Of a stretch of 64,000 nucleotides of DNA, positions 16,467-25,240 are shown piece after piece. Below the pieces are notes generated by a model, which saw only the letters and a list, made by a program, of their open reading frames with translations, was not told the origin of the DNA and made no database searches. Numbering within the stretch: the stretch's first letter is position 1; each line of letters starts with the position of its first letter. The translations under genes were made by a program, and so were the position numbers. Source of the stretch: RYN-230 sp963723595 (GTDB lineage: Bacteria > Actinomycetota > Actinomycetes > Streptosporangiales > Streptosporangiaceae); contig CAVRRQ010000001.1 of assembly GCA_963723595.1 (NCBI GenBank), positions 930,001 through 994,000 of the forward strand, in the 5' to 3' direction.

Positions 16467-17273
16467 TCATCTGGTCGAGAGTCTGCTGCACGCTGTCGCC
16501 GGCGGCTGGCTGGCCGGCTCGTGCGGCCGCAGCCAGCTGGCGTCCCGGCCCTGGACCGGGCGGCTGCCCGGATCGGCCGGGCCGCGGGCCAGCGCGACCA
16601 CGCCGAGCAGCGCGGCCAGCGGGACGGTCAGCGCGATGAAGTCGGCGGCGGACAAGTTGCCCAGTGCGGCCAGTGCGCCGGCGAACCCGATGACCAGCAC
16701 CACCACCACGATCAGCCCCCAGCCGGACAGGAACAGCCGCAGCGGGAACGGCGGTGCGGGCTCGGCCACATCCGGCACCGCGGCGACCGACTTGGTGCCG
16801 CGGCGCTCCATCATGCCGTCGCGGACCCGCACGGTGAGCAGCAGCGTGCCCGGCTGCTCGGCGATCAGCAGCAGGTCGTCCGGGTAGGCCGGGTCGGGGG
16901 AGTGCGCGACCGCGCCACCGCCGACCGACCAGGAGGCCACCTTCCGGTTGCCGGACGGCCGGACCCGGTAGCGGGCCTGCTCGCCGGCCAGCACGGTGTC
17001 CGGCCCGTCGATGACCACCGGGGGCGCCGGGCCCGCGCCGCCGGTGCCGTTGATGTGCTCGGTGGCCGGCGCCGGGGCCAGGTCGGCCTCGTCGGCGCGG
17101 GGCGCCGCGCCGGTCACGATGAACTGCCGCCGGGCCAGCTGCCCGGCCAGCTGGATCTGCCGCGCGTGCACGCTCCAGGCCATGCCCACGATCGCGGCGG
17201 CCAGCCCAGCGGCGCCGAACCCGAGCAGCCCAGCCACCACGGGGTAACTGGCTGCGATCACGTCTGCGTGCAT
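16467..17273 (-). CDS. Membrane protein with central Ig/PKD-like domain
   Basis: 268 residues from the ATG at 17273 (a TTG four codons upstream is possible). An N-terminal TM helix (VVAGLLGFGAAGLAAAIVGMAW) is followed by a variable linker, a beta-rich central segment (PPVVIDGPDTVLAGEQARYR, then DDLLLIAEQPGTLLLTVRVRDG) that reads like a PKD or Ig fold, and two more TM helices from about residue 180. I do not recognise a named family; a surface or signalling role is only a guess. Upstream is an AT-rich stretch that may hold the promoter. Confidence 0.55.
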   Translation of the reverse strand: MHADVIAASYPVVAGLLGFGAAGLAAAIVGMAWSVHARQIQLAGQLARRQFIVTGAAPRADEADLAPAPATEHINGTGGAGPAPPVVIDGPDTVLAGEQARYRVRPSGNRKVASWSVGGGAVAHSPDPAYPDDLLLIAEQPGTLLLTVRVRDGMMERRGTKSVAAVPDVAEPAPPFPLRLFLSGWGLIVVVVLVIGFAGALAALGNLSAADFIALTVPLAALLGVVALARGPADPGSRPVQGRDASWLRPHEPASQPPATACSRLSTR

Positions 17274-17346
17274 GTCGCTATTCAAACACGTTATCGAATA
17301 GATGGAAAGATGCTTGGGGCGGTTCGATCATCTGCGCGGATGGTGG

Positions 17347-20300
17347 TCAGGCTGGTTCGCTGACCGGCGCGGCCGGCACCGCCCCGTCGGTGTAGGTCAC
17401 CGTGTTCGCGTGGATGGCCGGCACCCGCGGCCCGGGCAGGATGATCCCGGTCAGGTTCAGCGGGTCGGCCGCGGACAGCTGGACGGTCTCGCCGGCCAGC
17501 CGCTGCTTGCGCACCTCGCGCAGTACGTCAACGGCATCCGGGTGGGCGAACTGCTCGCCACTGAACCCGGTGACGAACCGGCCGCCGCGAATGGTGCCAC
17601 GGGCCTCCATCCGGCGGAACGCCCAGAGGATCTCCCGCCACGGGACGGCCAGGCTCTCCCGGCGGACCAGGTCGCGGAACACTACACCCCAGCGGACCAG
17701 CAGTTGCTCGGCAGCCGCCTCGGCCAGCTCGTCCGGGTCGCCCGGAGGCATCGGCTCGGGCAGCAGCGACCAGCGCCCGGCCGGGCCGGTGCCTGGGGTT
17801 TTGCCGCTGAGCGTGCTGCGGTGCAGGCCGCCGCGCGGCCCGCGCCGCGGCGGGTAGCTGGGCCGGCTGCGGTTGCGCAGTAGCGAGCGGACGGCCCGGA
17901 ACCCATCCGCGGTGATCAGGCCACGGGCCACGCCATCCCACAGCGCCTCGTCTACCTCGCTGGGCAGGCGGCCGGTCCGGCTGGCCAGATCCGGCCGGAA
18001 CAGCGCGCCGTGCTGGCGGAGCGCGTCGAGCACGTCGGCGGTGCGACCCGGGCCTGGCTCGGCCGGGCACAGGTCGCCGCGGGCCACCCGGAGCAGCCAG
18101 GGCAGGTCGTCCCGGATGGTCAGCGTGATCGGGGTGGCCCGGGACGGGGCCAGCCCGCTGCGCTTGACCCGCGGGCCCGCTTTGCCAGGCGGCTGCGGGT
18201 CTGGCTCGGCGTCGCGCACCGACAGCCGGCCCCAGCTGACCTGCCCGGAGATGCACAGGTCGTCCAGCCAGTCCCGGCGGTAGCCGGTCACCCGGGCCGC
18301 CAGCACGTGGCTCTCCCAGGCGCCGGCCGCCAGCTCGAAGCCCTGCAGTTGCTCGACCACGCTGGTCACGCCGAACCGGCCCTCGCGCTGGGTGCCCGGG
18401 GCCACGTGCTGCCAGCGGAGCAGGAACCGCATGAAGTCCCGGGCGCTGACCGGCTCGATCTCGCGGCGCTGCCGCTGCCGGGTATAGCCGTGCACGCGGG
18501 CCAGCAGCCGCCGGGCACAGAACTCCTCCGGCGCGTCCGGTGCGGTGAACTTGCCGCGGACCGCGAAGCCCTCGGCCTCCAGCCGGCCCAGCCCGATCAG
18601 CACCAGGTCGGCGGGCAGCCCGGTCGCGTCGCTCAGCATGGCGGCGGTGGACGGGCCGACGTACTCCAGGTGGCCGCGCAGCATGTCGGCCGCGGCCACA
18701 TCCTCGTCGACCTCGCCGGCGGCGGGTACCGGGCACGGGTGGTCGGGCTGCACCGGCGCGCCGGGGAACAGCGCCTCGACGGCCGGCCGGCGTTCCACCG
18801 CACACCACAGCGGCCCGGCCGGCGACCCGACGGTCACCGCGCGTGCGGCGTCCACCAGTGCGCCGAACATGTCCTGCCAGTCCGGCTGCGGCCGGTGCGC
18901 CAGCACCGTCATCAGCAGGTCGTGCAGCTCGTCGGCATCCCGCGGCTCGGGCCGGACCTGGGCGATCACCCGCTCGATGGCGTCCGGGTCGAGCCGGCCC
19001 AGCTCGCGTGCCTCGACCGGCAGCCCGCGGGGCAGCGGCACGGCCCGGCTGCGCCGCTCTTCCAGCGGGGCGTCGTCCAGGAACGTGAACGGCTGCCCGT
19101 TGAGGATCTCGTGGGCCAGTACGGACGGCTCGGTGGTGTCCCGCACCTCGACCGTGACCGTGCCGGTTTCGATGCCGTGCAGCAGCTCGCGGAGGCCGTC
19201 GATGTCCATCGCCTCGTGCAGGCAGTCGTGCAGCGTCTGGCGGACCAGCGGGTGGTCCGGGATGTCCAGCGGGCCGGGGGCCACGTTCTCCTGGCAGGCA
19301 GCCAGGGTGGGGAACACCGCCGCCATCAGGTCGTCGGATTCCATCCGCTGGATGGCGGGCGGGTTCTTCTTGCCGCCGCGCATCCGCAGCACGGCCAGCG
19401 ACCGGTTCAGGTTCCACCGCCAGCGGGCCTGGAACAGCGGCGAGGTGAGCACCGCCTGGCGGACCACCTCCTCCACGGTGGCCGAGGCCAGGAAGTGCGG
19501 CACCCGGTCCAGCGGGAAGCTGTGCTGCGGCCCGAGCGAGAGCAGGATGGCGTCGTCGCTGGCGGCGGCCTGCAGCTCGAAGTCGAACGTGACGCAGAAC
19601 CGCTTGCGCAGCGCCAGGCCGAGCGCCCGGTTGACCCGGGCGCCGAACGGCGCGTGCCCGACCAGCTGCATGCCGCCGGCCTCGTCGAAGAACCGTTCCA
19701 TCACGATGGTGTCCATCGTGGGCAGCACCCCGCCGAGCTGCTGCTGGCCCGCCGACAGATACGCCACGATGGTGGCCGCGGCCGCGCCGTCCAGCCCGCA
19801 TTCGGCCGCGAGCCAGTCTTCGGCGGCCGGGCGGGTACTGGCGTTCAGCACAATGGCGGTTTGGGCGCGCAGCGCGGAGACTTCCTCGGACAGCTCGCGG
19901 GTGCGGCCTGGTGCCTCGCCCAGCCAGAACGGGACGGAGGGGGGCGCGCCGTGCGCGTCCTCGACCCGGACGATGCCCGGCTCGACCCGGCGGATCCGCC
20001 ACGAGTGCGTGCCGAGCAGGAACACGTCGCCGGCCATCGACTCGATGGCCCAGTCCTCGTTGACCGTGCCGACCATGGTGTTGTCCGGCTCGGCCAGCAC
20101 CCGGTAGTCGCCCAGCTCAGGGATGGCCCCGCCCGAGGTCAGCGCCGCGATCCGGGCGCCGCGGCGGCCGCGTAGCCTGCCCGCCACCCGGTCCCGGTGC
20201 AGCCAGGCGGCGCGGCGGCCGCGGCCGGTGCGGATGCCCTCGGAAACCAGCTCGGCCACGTCGTCGAAGTCCGCGGCGGACAGGTCCGCGAACGGGGCCG

Positions 20301-21645
20301 CCCGGCGGGCCAGGGCCAGCAGCTCGTCCTCCGGCCAGTCCGCCGCCGCGCACTCGGCGATCATGTGCTGGGCCAGGATGTCCAGCGGCCCGTCCGGCAC
20401 GATCAGCGCGTCCAGCCGGCCCGCCCGCACCCCGCGCAACAGCGCGGCGCACTCCACTAGCTCGTCGCGGGACGTCGGGTACAGCCGGCCGGACGGGGTG
20501 CCGGTCCGGGTGTGGTTGGACCGGCCGACCCGCTGCAGGAACGTGGCGAAGCTGCGCGGCGACCCGATCTGGCAGACCAGCTCGACCGGGCCGATGTCGA
20601 TGCCCAGCTCCAGGGACGCGGTGGCGACCAGGGCGCGCAGGTCGCCGGCCCGCAGCCGGGCCTCGACCCGCTGCCGCCGGTCCTTGGACAGGCTGCCGTG
20701 GTGCGCCGCGACCTGGTCGTCGCCGAGCCGCTCGCCGAGCTGGTGGGCCACCCGCTCCGCCATCCGGCGGGTGTTCACGAACACCAGCGTGGTGCGGTGC
20801 CCGGCCACGTGCCTGGCGATCATGTCCAGGACCTGGCCCATCTGCTCGCTGGACGCGACCGCGCCCAGCTCGTCGTCGGGCAGTTCGATGGCCAGGTCCA
20901 GGTCGCGCTGGTGCCCGGAGTCCACGATCGCGCAGCGCGGTGACCCGTCCGGTTCCGACCGGTCCGGGCCCGCGCCGACCAGCAGCCGGGCCACCGTCTC
21001 GATCGGCCGCTGGGTGGCGGACAGGCCGATCCGCTGCACCTGCGGCCCGGCCAGGTGATCCAGCCGCTCCAGGGTGAGGGCCAGGTGCGAGCCGCGCTTG
21101 TTGCCCGCCACCGCGTGGATCTCGTCCACGATCACCGTGTTCACCGGGCGCAGCATGGCCCGCGCCCGGTCCCCGGTGACCAGCAGGTACAGCGACTCCG
21201 GGGTGGTGATCAGGAAGTCCGGTGGCCGCTTGAGCATGGCGGCCCGCTCGGCCGCGGCCGTGTCGCCGGTGCGCACCGCCACCCGGATGTCCGGCGCGGT
21301 CAGCCCCAGCTCGGCCGCCACGTCGGCGATCTCCGTGAGGGGACGTTCCAGGTTCTGCCAGATGTCCACCGCGAGGGCCTTGAGCGGGGATACGTACACC
21401 ACCTGCGGGCTGCTGGCTGGCTCCTGCCCCGCTCCGTGGTCCCCGGAGACCTGGTGCGCCCGGTACAGCCGGTCGATGCAGACCAGGAACGCGGCCAGCG
21501 TCTTCCCGGACCCGGTGGGTGCGGCGATCAGGGTGTGCCGCCCCGCGTCGATCTCCTGCCAGGCCCCGGCTTGCGGCTCGGTCGGGCCGCCCGGGAACCG
21601 GCGTTCGAACCAGGCCCGGACCGCGGGATGAAACAAGTCCAGCAT
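17347..21645 (-). CDS. lhr: Large helicase-related protein Lhr (superfamily 2 DNA helicase)
   Basis: 1432 residues from the ATG at 21645, whose product starts MLDLFHPAVRAWFERRFPGG, the usual start of Lhr. The helicase core shows the Q motif region, Walker A APTGSGKTLAAF, motif II DEIH (VIVDEIHAVAGNKRG), LSATQRP (motif III), VFVNTRR (IV) and the GIDIGPVELVCQIGSP and QRVGRSNH motifs (V, VI). The winged-helix and long Lhr C-terminal domains follow. The length fits the bacterial Lhr family (about 1400-1550). It unwinds DNA:RNA hybrids and is tied to the mitomycin/DNA-repair response in mycobacteria. It is a single-gene transcript. Confidence 0.95.
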   Translation of the reverse strand: MLDLFHPAVRAWFERRFPGGPTEPQAGAWQEIDAGRHTLIAAPTGSGKTLAAFLVCIDRLYRAHQVSGDHGAGQEPASSPQVVYVSPLKALAVDIWQNLERPLTEIADVAAELGLTAPDIRVAVRTGDTAAAERAAMLKRPPDFLITTPESLYLLVTGDRARAMLRPVNTVIVDEIHAVAGNKRGSHLALTLERLDHLAGPQVQRIGLSATQRPIETVARLLVGAGPDRSEPDGSPRCAIVDSGHQRDLDLAIELPDDELGAVASSEQMGQVLDMIARHVAGHRTTLVFVNTRRMAERVAHQLGERLGDDQVAAHHGSLSKDRRQRVEARLRAGDLRALVATASLELGIDIGPVELVCQIGSPRSFATFLQRVGRSNHTRTGTPSGRLYPTSRDELVECAALLRGVRAGRLDALIVPDGPLDILAQHMIAECAAADWPEDELLALARRAAPFADLSAADFDDVAELVSEGIRTGRGRRAAWLHRDRVAGRLRGRRGARIAALTSGGAIPELGDYRVLAEPDNTMVGTVNEDWAIESMAGDVFLLGTHSWRIRRVEPGIVRVEDAHGAPPSVPFWLGEAPGRTRELSEEVSALRAQTAIVLNASTRPAAEDWLAAECGLDGAAAATIVAYLSAGQQQLGGVLPTMDTIVMERFFDEAGGMQLVGHAPFGARVNRALGLALRKRFCVTFDFELQAAASDDAILLSLGPQHSFPLDRVPHFLASATVEEVVRQAVLTSPLFQARWRWNLNRSLAVLRMRGGKKNPPAIQRMESDDLMAAVFPTLAACQENVAPGPLDIPDHPLVRQTLHDCLHEAMDIDGLRELLHGIETGTVTVEVRDTTEPSVLAHEILNGQPFTFLDDAPLEERRSRAVPLPRGLPVEARELGRLDPDAIERVIAQVRPEPRDADELHDLLMTVLAHRPQPDWQDMFGALVDAARAVTVGSPAGPLWCAVERRPAVEALFPGAPVQPDHPCPVPAAGEVDEDVAAADMLRGHLEYVGPSTAAMLSDATGLPADLVLIGLGRLEAEGFAVRGKFTAPDAPEEFCARRLLARVHGYTRQRQRREIEPVSARDFMRFLLRWQHVAPGTQREGRFGVTSVVEQLQGFELAAGAWESHVLAARVTGYRRDWLDDLCISGQVSWGRLSVRDAEPDPQPPGKAGPRVKRSGLAPSRATPITLTIRDDLPWLLRVARGDLCPAEPGPGRTADVLDALRQHGALFRPDLASRTGRLPSEVDEALWDGVARGLITADGFRAVRSLLRNRSRPSYPPRRGPRGGLHRSTLSGKTPGTGPAGRWSLLPEPMPPGDPDELAEAAAEQLLVRWGVVFRDLVRRESLAVPWREILWAFRRMEARGTIRGGRFVTGFSGEQFAHPDAVDVLREVRKQRLAGETVQLSAADPLNLTGIILPGPRVPAIHANTVTYTDGAVPAAPVSEPA

Positions 21646-21719
21646 CAGCTGAACAGTAACCCGGCGCACCGACAGTCCGCCCCGGCCCGCGCCGTCATCC
21701 GGGCCACCCTCAACCACGC

Positions 21720-21807
21720 CGATGTTTCATCCATGGCTCCCAGCCAGCCGCAGGCACTGCATCGATGAAACTTTGCTGCGCACCGGTGCGCACCGATGTT
21801 TCATCGA
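21720..21807. repeat. Nested inverted repeats between lhr and a VOC gene
   Basis: CGATGTTTCATC occurs twice in direct orientation (21720-21731, 21794-21805) and once inverted, as CATCGATGAAAC at 21760-21771. The inverted pair TCGATGAAAC (21762-21771) and GTTTCATCGA (21798-21807) flanks a perfect 16-bp palindrome TGCGCACCGGTGCGCA (21777-21792). It sits 75-110 bases upstream of lhr and 40-125 bases upstream of the VOC gene, between the two divergent starts. Confidence 0.75.
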
Positions 21808-21844
21808 CGCAGTTGCAACTGGCGCGGGCGCTAACGTTCGACGG

Positions 21845-22288
21845 ATGACCACCAGGCCGCCCGAGCCCGCAGCACCGCCGCCCAAGCCCGCATCGCCGCG
21901 CGGGCCGCTGCACCATGTCGAGCTGTGGGTGCCTGACCTGGCCCGGGCGGTGGCCAGCCTGGGCTGGCTGCTGGAAGCGCTCGGCTACCAGCAGAACCAG
22001 GACTGGCCCAACGGGCGCAGCTGGCAGCTCGGCCCGACCTACCTGGTGATCGAGCAGTCCCCGGCGCTGACCAGCGGCACGCACGACCGGCTGCATCCTG
22101 GGCTCAACCATCTCGCCTTCCACGCCGGGACCACCGCCGAGACCGACCAGCTGGTGGCCGAGGCCCAGCGGCACGGCTGGACGCTGTTGTTCCCGGACCA
22201 GCACCCGCACGCGGGTGGGCCGGACAGCTACGCGGGTTACCTGGCCAACGCGGACGGCTTCGAGGTGGAGCTGGTGGCCAGCACCTGA
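21845..22288 (+). CDS. VOC family protein (glyoxalase/extradiol fold)
   Basis: 147 residues from the ATG at 21845. A Pro-rich N-terminus (residues 1-20) precedes a single VOC module: LHHVELWVPDLARAVASLGWLLEALGY, where the first His is a metal ligand, then LHPGLNHLAFHAGT with the second ligand His, and the terminal strand YLANADGFEVELVA with the metal Glu. Substrate unknown. Its last 52 bases overlap the 3' end of the convergent MFS gene. It is divergent from lhr across a repeat-rich gap. Confidence 0.82.
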   Translation: MTTRPPEPAAPPPKPASPRGPLHHVELWVPDLARAVASLGWLLEALGYQQNQDWPNGRSWQLGPTYLVIEQSPALTSGTHDRLHPGLNHLAFHAGTTAETDQLVAEAQRHGWTLLFPDQHPHAGGPDSYAGYLANADGFEVELVAST

Positions 22289-23496
22289 CTGGACCGGGGG
22301 AGCAGCAGCGGGGTGCCGAGCAGGAGCAGGCCGGCCGCCGCGATCGCGATGCGCGGGCTGGTCAGCGCGGCCAGCACTCCCCACAGCGCGGTCAGCGCGG
22401 CGATGGTGACGTTCTTGGTCACCTGCCACGCGGACAGCACCCGGGCTACCCGGTCCTGGGCGGTCTGCTCCAGCCGGTAGGTGGCGTACAGCGGGTTGAA
22501 CACGCCCATGCAGGTGACCAGCCCGAACTGGACGCCGATAACCAGCACCAGGCCGGCCACGCCGGGGCCGACGAAGGCCAGCCAGACCGGCCAGCCGGCG
22601 CTCAGCGTCCCGGCGGTGACCATGACCCGGTGCAGCCCGAACCGGGCGGCCAGCCGGCGGGCCAGCCGGGCGCCGATCAGGCCGCCGGCGCACGGTGCGG
22701 CGAACGCCAGGCCGTACTGCCACGGCGCGAAGTGCAGCTTGCCGAGCATGAGCACCGCGAGCAGCGGCTCGGTGGCCAGGATCAGCCCGCCGACCAGGAT
22801 CGAGTAGGCCAGCAGCGGCCGCAGCACCGGGTGGGCCAGTGTGTACCGCCACCCGCTGATCAGGTCCGCACCGCGCAGCCGGGCCGCCCCGGCCCGGTCC
22901 GGGCGCGCCGGGTGCGCCTCATGCCCGCGGATGGCGGTGATCCCGGCCGCCGACAGCAGATAGCTGACCGCATCGCCCAGCACGGTGACCACCGGGCCCA
23001 GCAGCCCGATCAGGGCCCCGCCGAGCGGCGGGGCGACCACGCTGGAGGTCCACATGGTGGCTTCGAACCGGCTGTTCGCGACGAGCAGGTCCGGGCCGTG
23101 CACCAGCGTTTTCAGGAACGCGCCGCTGGCCGAGTTGAACGCGATCTTGGCCGCGGCCACGATGACCGACACGATCAGCAGCTGGGCGAAGCTGAGCCAG
23201 CCGAACGCGTACGCGGCCGGGATGGTCAGCAGCGCCGCGAACCGGATCAGGTCCATCCCGATCATCACCGGCCGCTTGCGGCGGAACTCCACCCATGGGC
23301 CGAGTGGGACCGCGACCAGCGCGCCGGCCGCCAGCCCGGCCGCCGACAGCGCGGACACCTCGGCCGGCCCGGCGTGCAGTACCCGGATCGCGATCAGCGG
23401 GAATGCGCCGAAGCCGAGCCACGAGCCGTACGTACTGACCGCGTACGCGGCGTACAGCCAGCCGAACTGCCGCCCCAGCGATCGCCTGGCCACCAT
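22237..23496 (-). CDS. MFS transporter (MFS_3/enterobactin-exporter-like)
   Basis: 419 residues from the ATG at 23496; the open frame extends further up but lacks conservation. It starts MVARRSLGRQFGWLYAAYAV, with 11-12 membrane segments and the motif-A-like LGPWVEFRRKRPVMIGMDLIR between TM2 and TM3. ANSRFEATMWTSSVVAPPLGGALIGLLGP is typical of actinobacterial MFS efflux proteins of the MFS_3 type. It is divergent from a LysR gene with 93 bases between starts, so it is probably under LysR control. The 3' end overlaps the VOC gene by 52 bases. Confidence 0.87.
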   Translation of the reverse strand: MVARRSLGRQFGWLYAAYAVSTYGSWLGFGAFPLIAIRVLHAGPAEVSALSAAGLAAGALVAVPLGPWVEFRRKRPVMIGMDLIRFAALLTIPAAYAFGWLSFAQLLIVSVIVAAAKIAFNSASGAFLKTLVHGPDLLVANSRFEATMWTSSVVAPPLGGALIGLLGPVVTVLGDAVSYLLSAAGITAIRGHEAHPARPDRAGAARLRGADLISGWRYTLAHPVLRPLLAYSILVGGLILATEPLLAVLMLGKLHFAPWQYGLAFAAPCAGGLIGARLARRLAARFGLHRVMVTAGTLSAGWPVWLAFVGPGVAGLVLVIGVQFGLVTCMGVFNPLYATYRLEQTAQDRVARVLSAWQVTKNVTIAALTALWGVLAALTSPRIAIAAAGLLLLGTPLLLPRSSQVLATSSTSKPSALAR

Positions 23497-23555
23497 GCTC
23501 AGGATCCAAGCGGGCCGCCCGGCACCGGAGCAAACAACCACGCGGCCGGCGCGTC

Positions 23556-23570
23556 ACAACCATCTGTTGT
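23556..23570. promoter_or_regulatory. Candidate LysR-type operator
   Basis: Inverted repeat ACAAC-CATCT-GTTGT, arms of five and a 15-base span, as in the T-N11-A sites of LysR regulators. It lies in the 93-base divergent promoter region between the MFS and lysR starts, 19 bases before the lysR GTG. Confidence 0.5.
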
Positions 23571-23589
23571 ACGGCTAAGGTCAGGCGGC

Positions 23590-24513
23590 GTGGACCTGGA
23601 AGCCGTGCGCACGTTCGTCGCGGTGGCGGACACCGGCCAGTTCTCCGAGGCCGCGGCCGGCTTGTCCATCACCCAGCAGGCGGCGTCCAAGCGGGTCGCC
23701 GGGCTGGAGAAGGATCTCGGGGTCCGGCTGTTCGCGCGCACCGCGCGGGGCGCCCGGCTCACCGTGGACGGGCAGGCGTTCCTGCCCCGGGCCCGGGATC
23801 TGCTGCAGGCCGCGGAGCAGGCCTATGCCGCGGTCCGGCCCGGCCGCCGCGGGCTGCGGGTCGACGTGGTCGGCCGCGGGCTGGCCCCGGCCGGCCTGCT
23901 GCGCGGCTTCCACCGCGCCTACCCGGACACCGAGCTTGACGTGGTGACGCTGTTCGACGCGGACGCGGCCATCGCCGCGGCGGCGTCCGGCGCGATCGAC
24001 GCAGCCTTCCGCGCCGTCCATCAGCCCGGGCGGCTGCCGGGCGGCGTCCGGGCCAGCCGGGTCTTCGACGAGCCGGTGCAGCTGCTCACCGGCCCGGCCC
24101 ATGAGCTGGCCGGCGCGGCCGGGGTCACCCCGGCCCAGCTGGCGGGGCACCGGATCTGGATGCCTGGCATCGTGCCCGGCACCGAGTGGGCCGCGTTCTA
24201 CGCCGGGCTGGCGGCCGCGTTCGGGCTGAGCATCGACAGCCGCGGGCCCAACTTCGGCCTGGAGCCACTGCTCGAGACGGTGGCCGGCTCGGCCACGGTG
24301 GCCACGCTGGTCGGCGAGCAGACCCACCTCAGCTGGCCCGACGGCTACGGCCTGCGCCGCATCCCGATCCGCGATCCGGTACCGGTCTACCCGCACGCGC
24401 TGATCTGGCGGCCGGACAACCCGCACCCCGCGCTGGCCACGCTGCGCGTCCACCTCCGCACGATCCAGCCCATTGTGCCGAACGCCAGTACCTGGACACC
24501 GGCCTGGGCCTAG
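23590..24513 (+). CDS. LysR family transcriptional regulator
   Basis: 307 residues from a GTG. The N-terminal winged HTH is typical: VDLEAVRTFVAVADTGQFSE, AAAGLSITQQAASKRVAGLE, KDLGVRLFARTARGARLT. A periplasmic-binding-protein-like effector domain follows (DVVGRGLAPAGLLRGFHRAY onward). It is divergent from an MFS exporter, the usual LysR-target geometry, with an ACAAC-N5-GTTGT site between them. Confidence 0.92.
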   Translation: MDLEAVRTFVAVADTGQFSEAAAGLSITQQAASKRVAGLEKDLGVRLFARTARGARLTVDGQAFLPRARDLLQAAEQAYAAVRPGRRGLRVDVVGRGLAPAGLLRGFHRAYPDTELDVVTLFDADAAIAAAASGAIDAAFRAVHQPGRLPGGVRASRVFDEPVQLLTGPAHELAGAAGVTPAQLAGHRIWMPGIVPGTEWAAFYAGLAAAFGLSIDSRGPNFGLEPLLETVAGSATVATLVGEQTHLSWPDGYGLRRIPIRDPVPVYPHALIWRPDNPHPALATLRVHLRTIQPIVPNASTWTPAWA

Positions 24514-24531
24514 CCGGGGGAGGATCCTGGC

Positions 24532-24650
24532 ATGACCACCGACCGGACACAGCCGCCGCCCGCCGCGCCAGAACGCGAGATGCTGGCCGCCTGGCTGGAT
24601 TTCCACCGGGACACGCTCGCGGTCAAGTGCGCCGGGCTGACCTTTTCCGG
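24532..24650 (+). pseudogene. 5' fragment of a DinB/DUF664 family gene
   Basis: The translation from the ATG at 24532 gives MTTDRTQPPPAAPEREMLAA, then WLDFHRDTLAVKCAGLT, the standard N-terminus of DUF664 DinB-superfamily proteins. The family is about 165-175 residues long; here homology ends after about 37 and runs into a different gene. It is a truncated remnant. Confidence 0.75.
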
Positions 24651-25240
24651 CGCGCTGGTCAAAGTGGCAGCGTGGCACCGGGCGCTTACCAGGTCACCGC
24701 GGTGGGCCGGCGTACCGGCCGCCAGGCCAGCGCGACGTTCACCGTGCACGACAACTGGGCCCAGTACGGCGCCGGGCCCGCCCGCACCGGCTGGAACGGC
24801 AACGAAAACGTGCTGTCCGCGTCGGCCGTGCCCAGGCTGGGCCTGGCCTGGCGCTTCAATACCAGCGACGAGGCGTTCTCCTCGCCGGCGGTGGTGAATG
24901 GGACGGCCTACGTCGGCTCGCTGAGCAACGCGGTATACGCGCTGAACGAAGCCACCGGCGCGCAGCGGTGGATGTTCCGCACATACGGCGCGGTTAACTC
25001 GTCCCCGGCCGTGCTGGGCGGAAGGCGTACGTGGGGTCTGATCCCGCGGTCGCCGACGGGGTGGTCTACTTCGGTGCGGGCAACGGCGACCTGTACGCCC
25101 TTAACGCGGGCAGCGGCAGCGAACTCTGGACCTACAGCACCGGCAGCCCGATCGAAGGCGCCCCGGCGGTGGCCGACGGCCGGGTCTACGCCGGCTCCGA
25201 CGACCACGACGAGTACGCCTTCGCCCTGCTCAGTAGCTAG
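24651..25240 (+). pseudogene. PQQ-like beta-propeller protein fragment with internal deletion and frameshift
   Basis: From about 24,655 one frame encodes GSVAPGAYQVTAVGRRTGRQ, NWAQYGAGPARTGWNGNENV, then propeller blades such as SSPAVVNGTAYVGSLSNAVY. Near 25,020 the frame changes, and a second frame continues with DGVVYFGAGNGDLYALNAG and WTYSTGSPIEGAPAVADGRV to the TAG at 25240. Outer-membrane-type PQQ propellers have seven or eight blades; about three remain. The 5' end is fused to a DinB fragment. A dead extracellular protein gene. Confidence 0.75.

Noticed and set aside
18010..20175. 721-residue plus-strand ORF inside lhr
   Set aside because: No recognisable domain, composition typical of antisense frames; lhr covers the whole region with conserved motifs.
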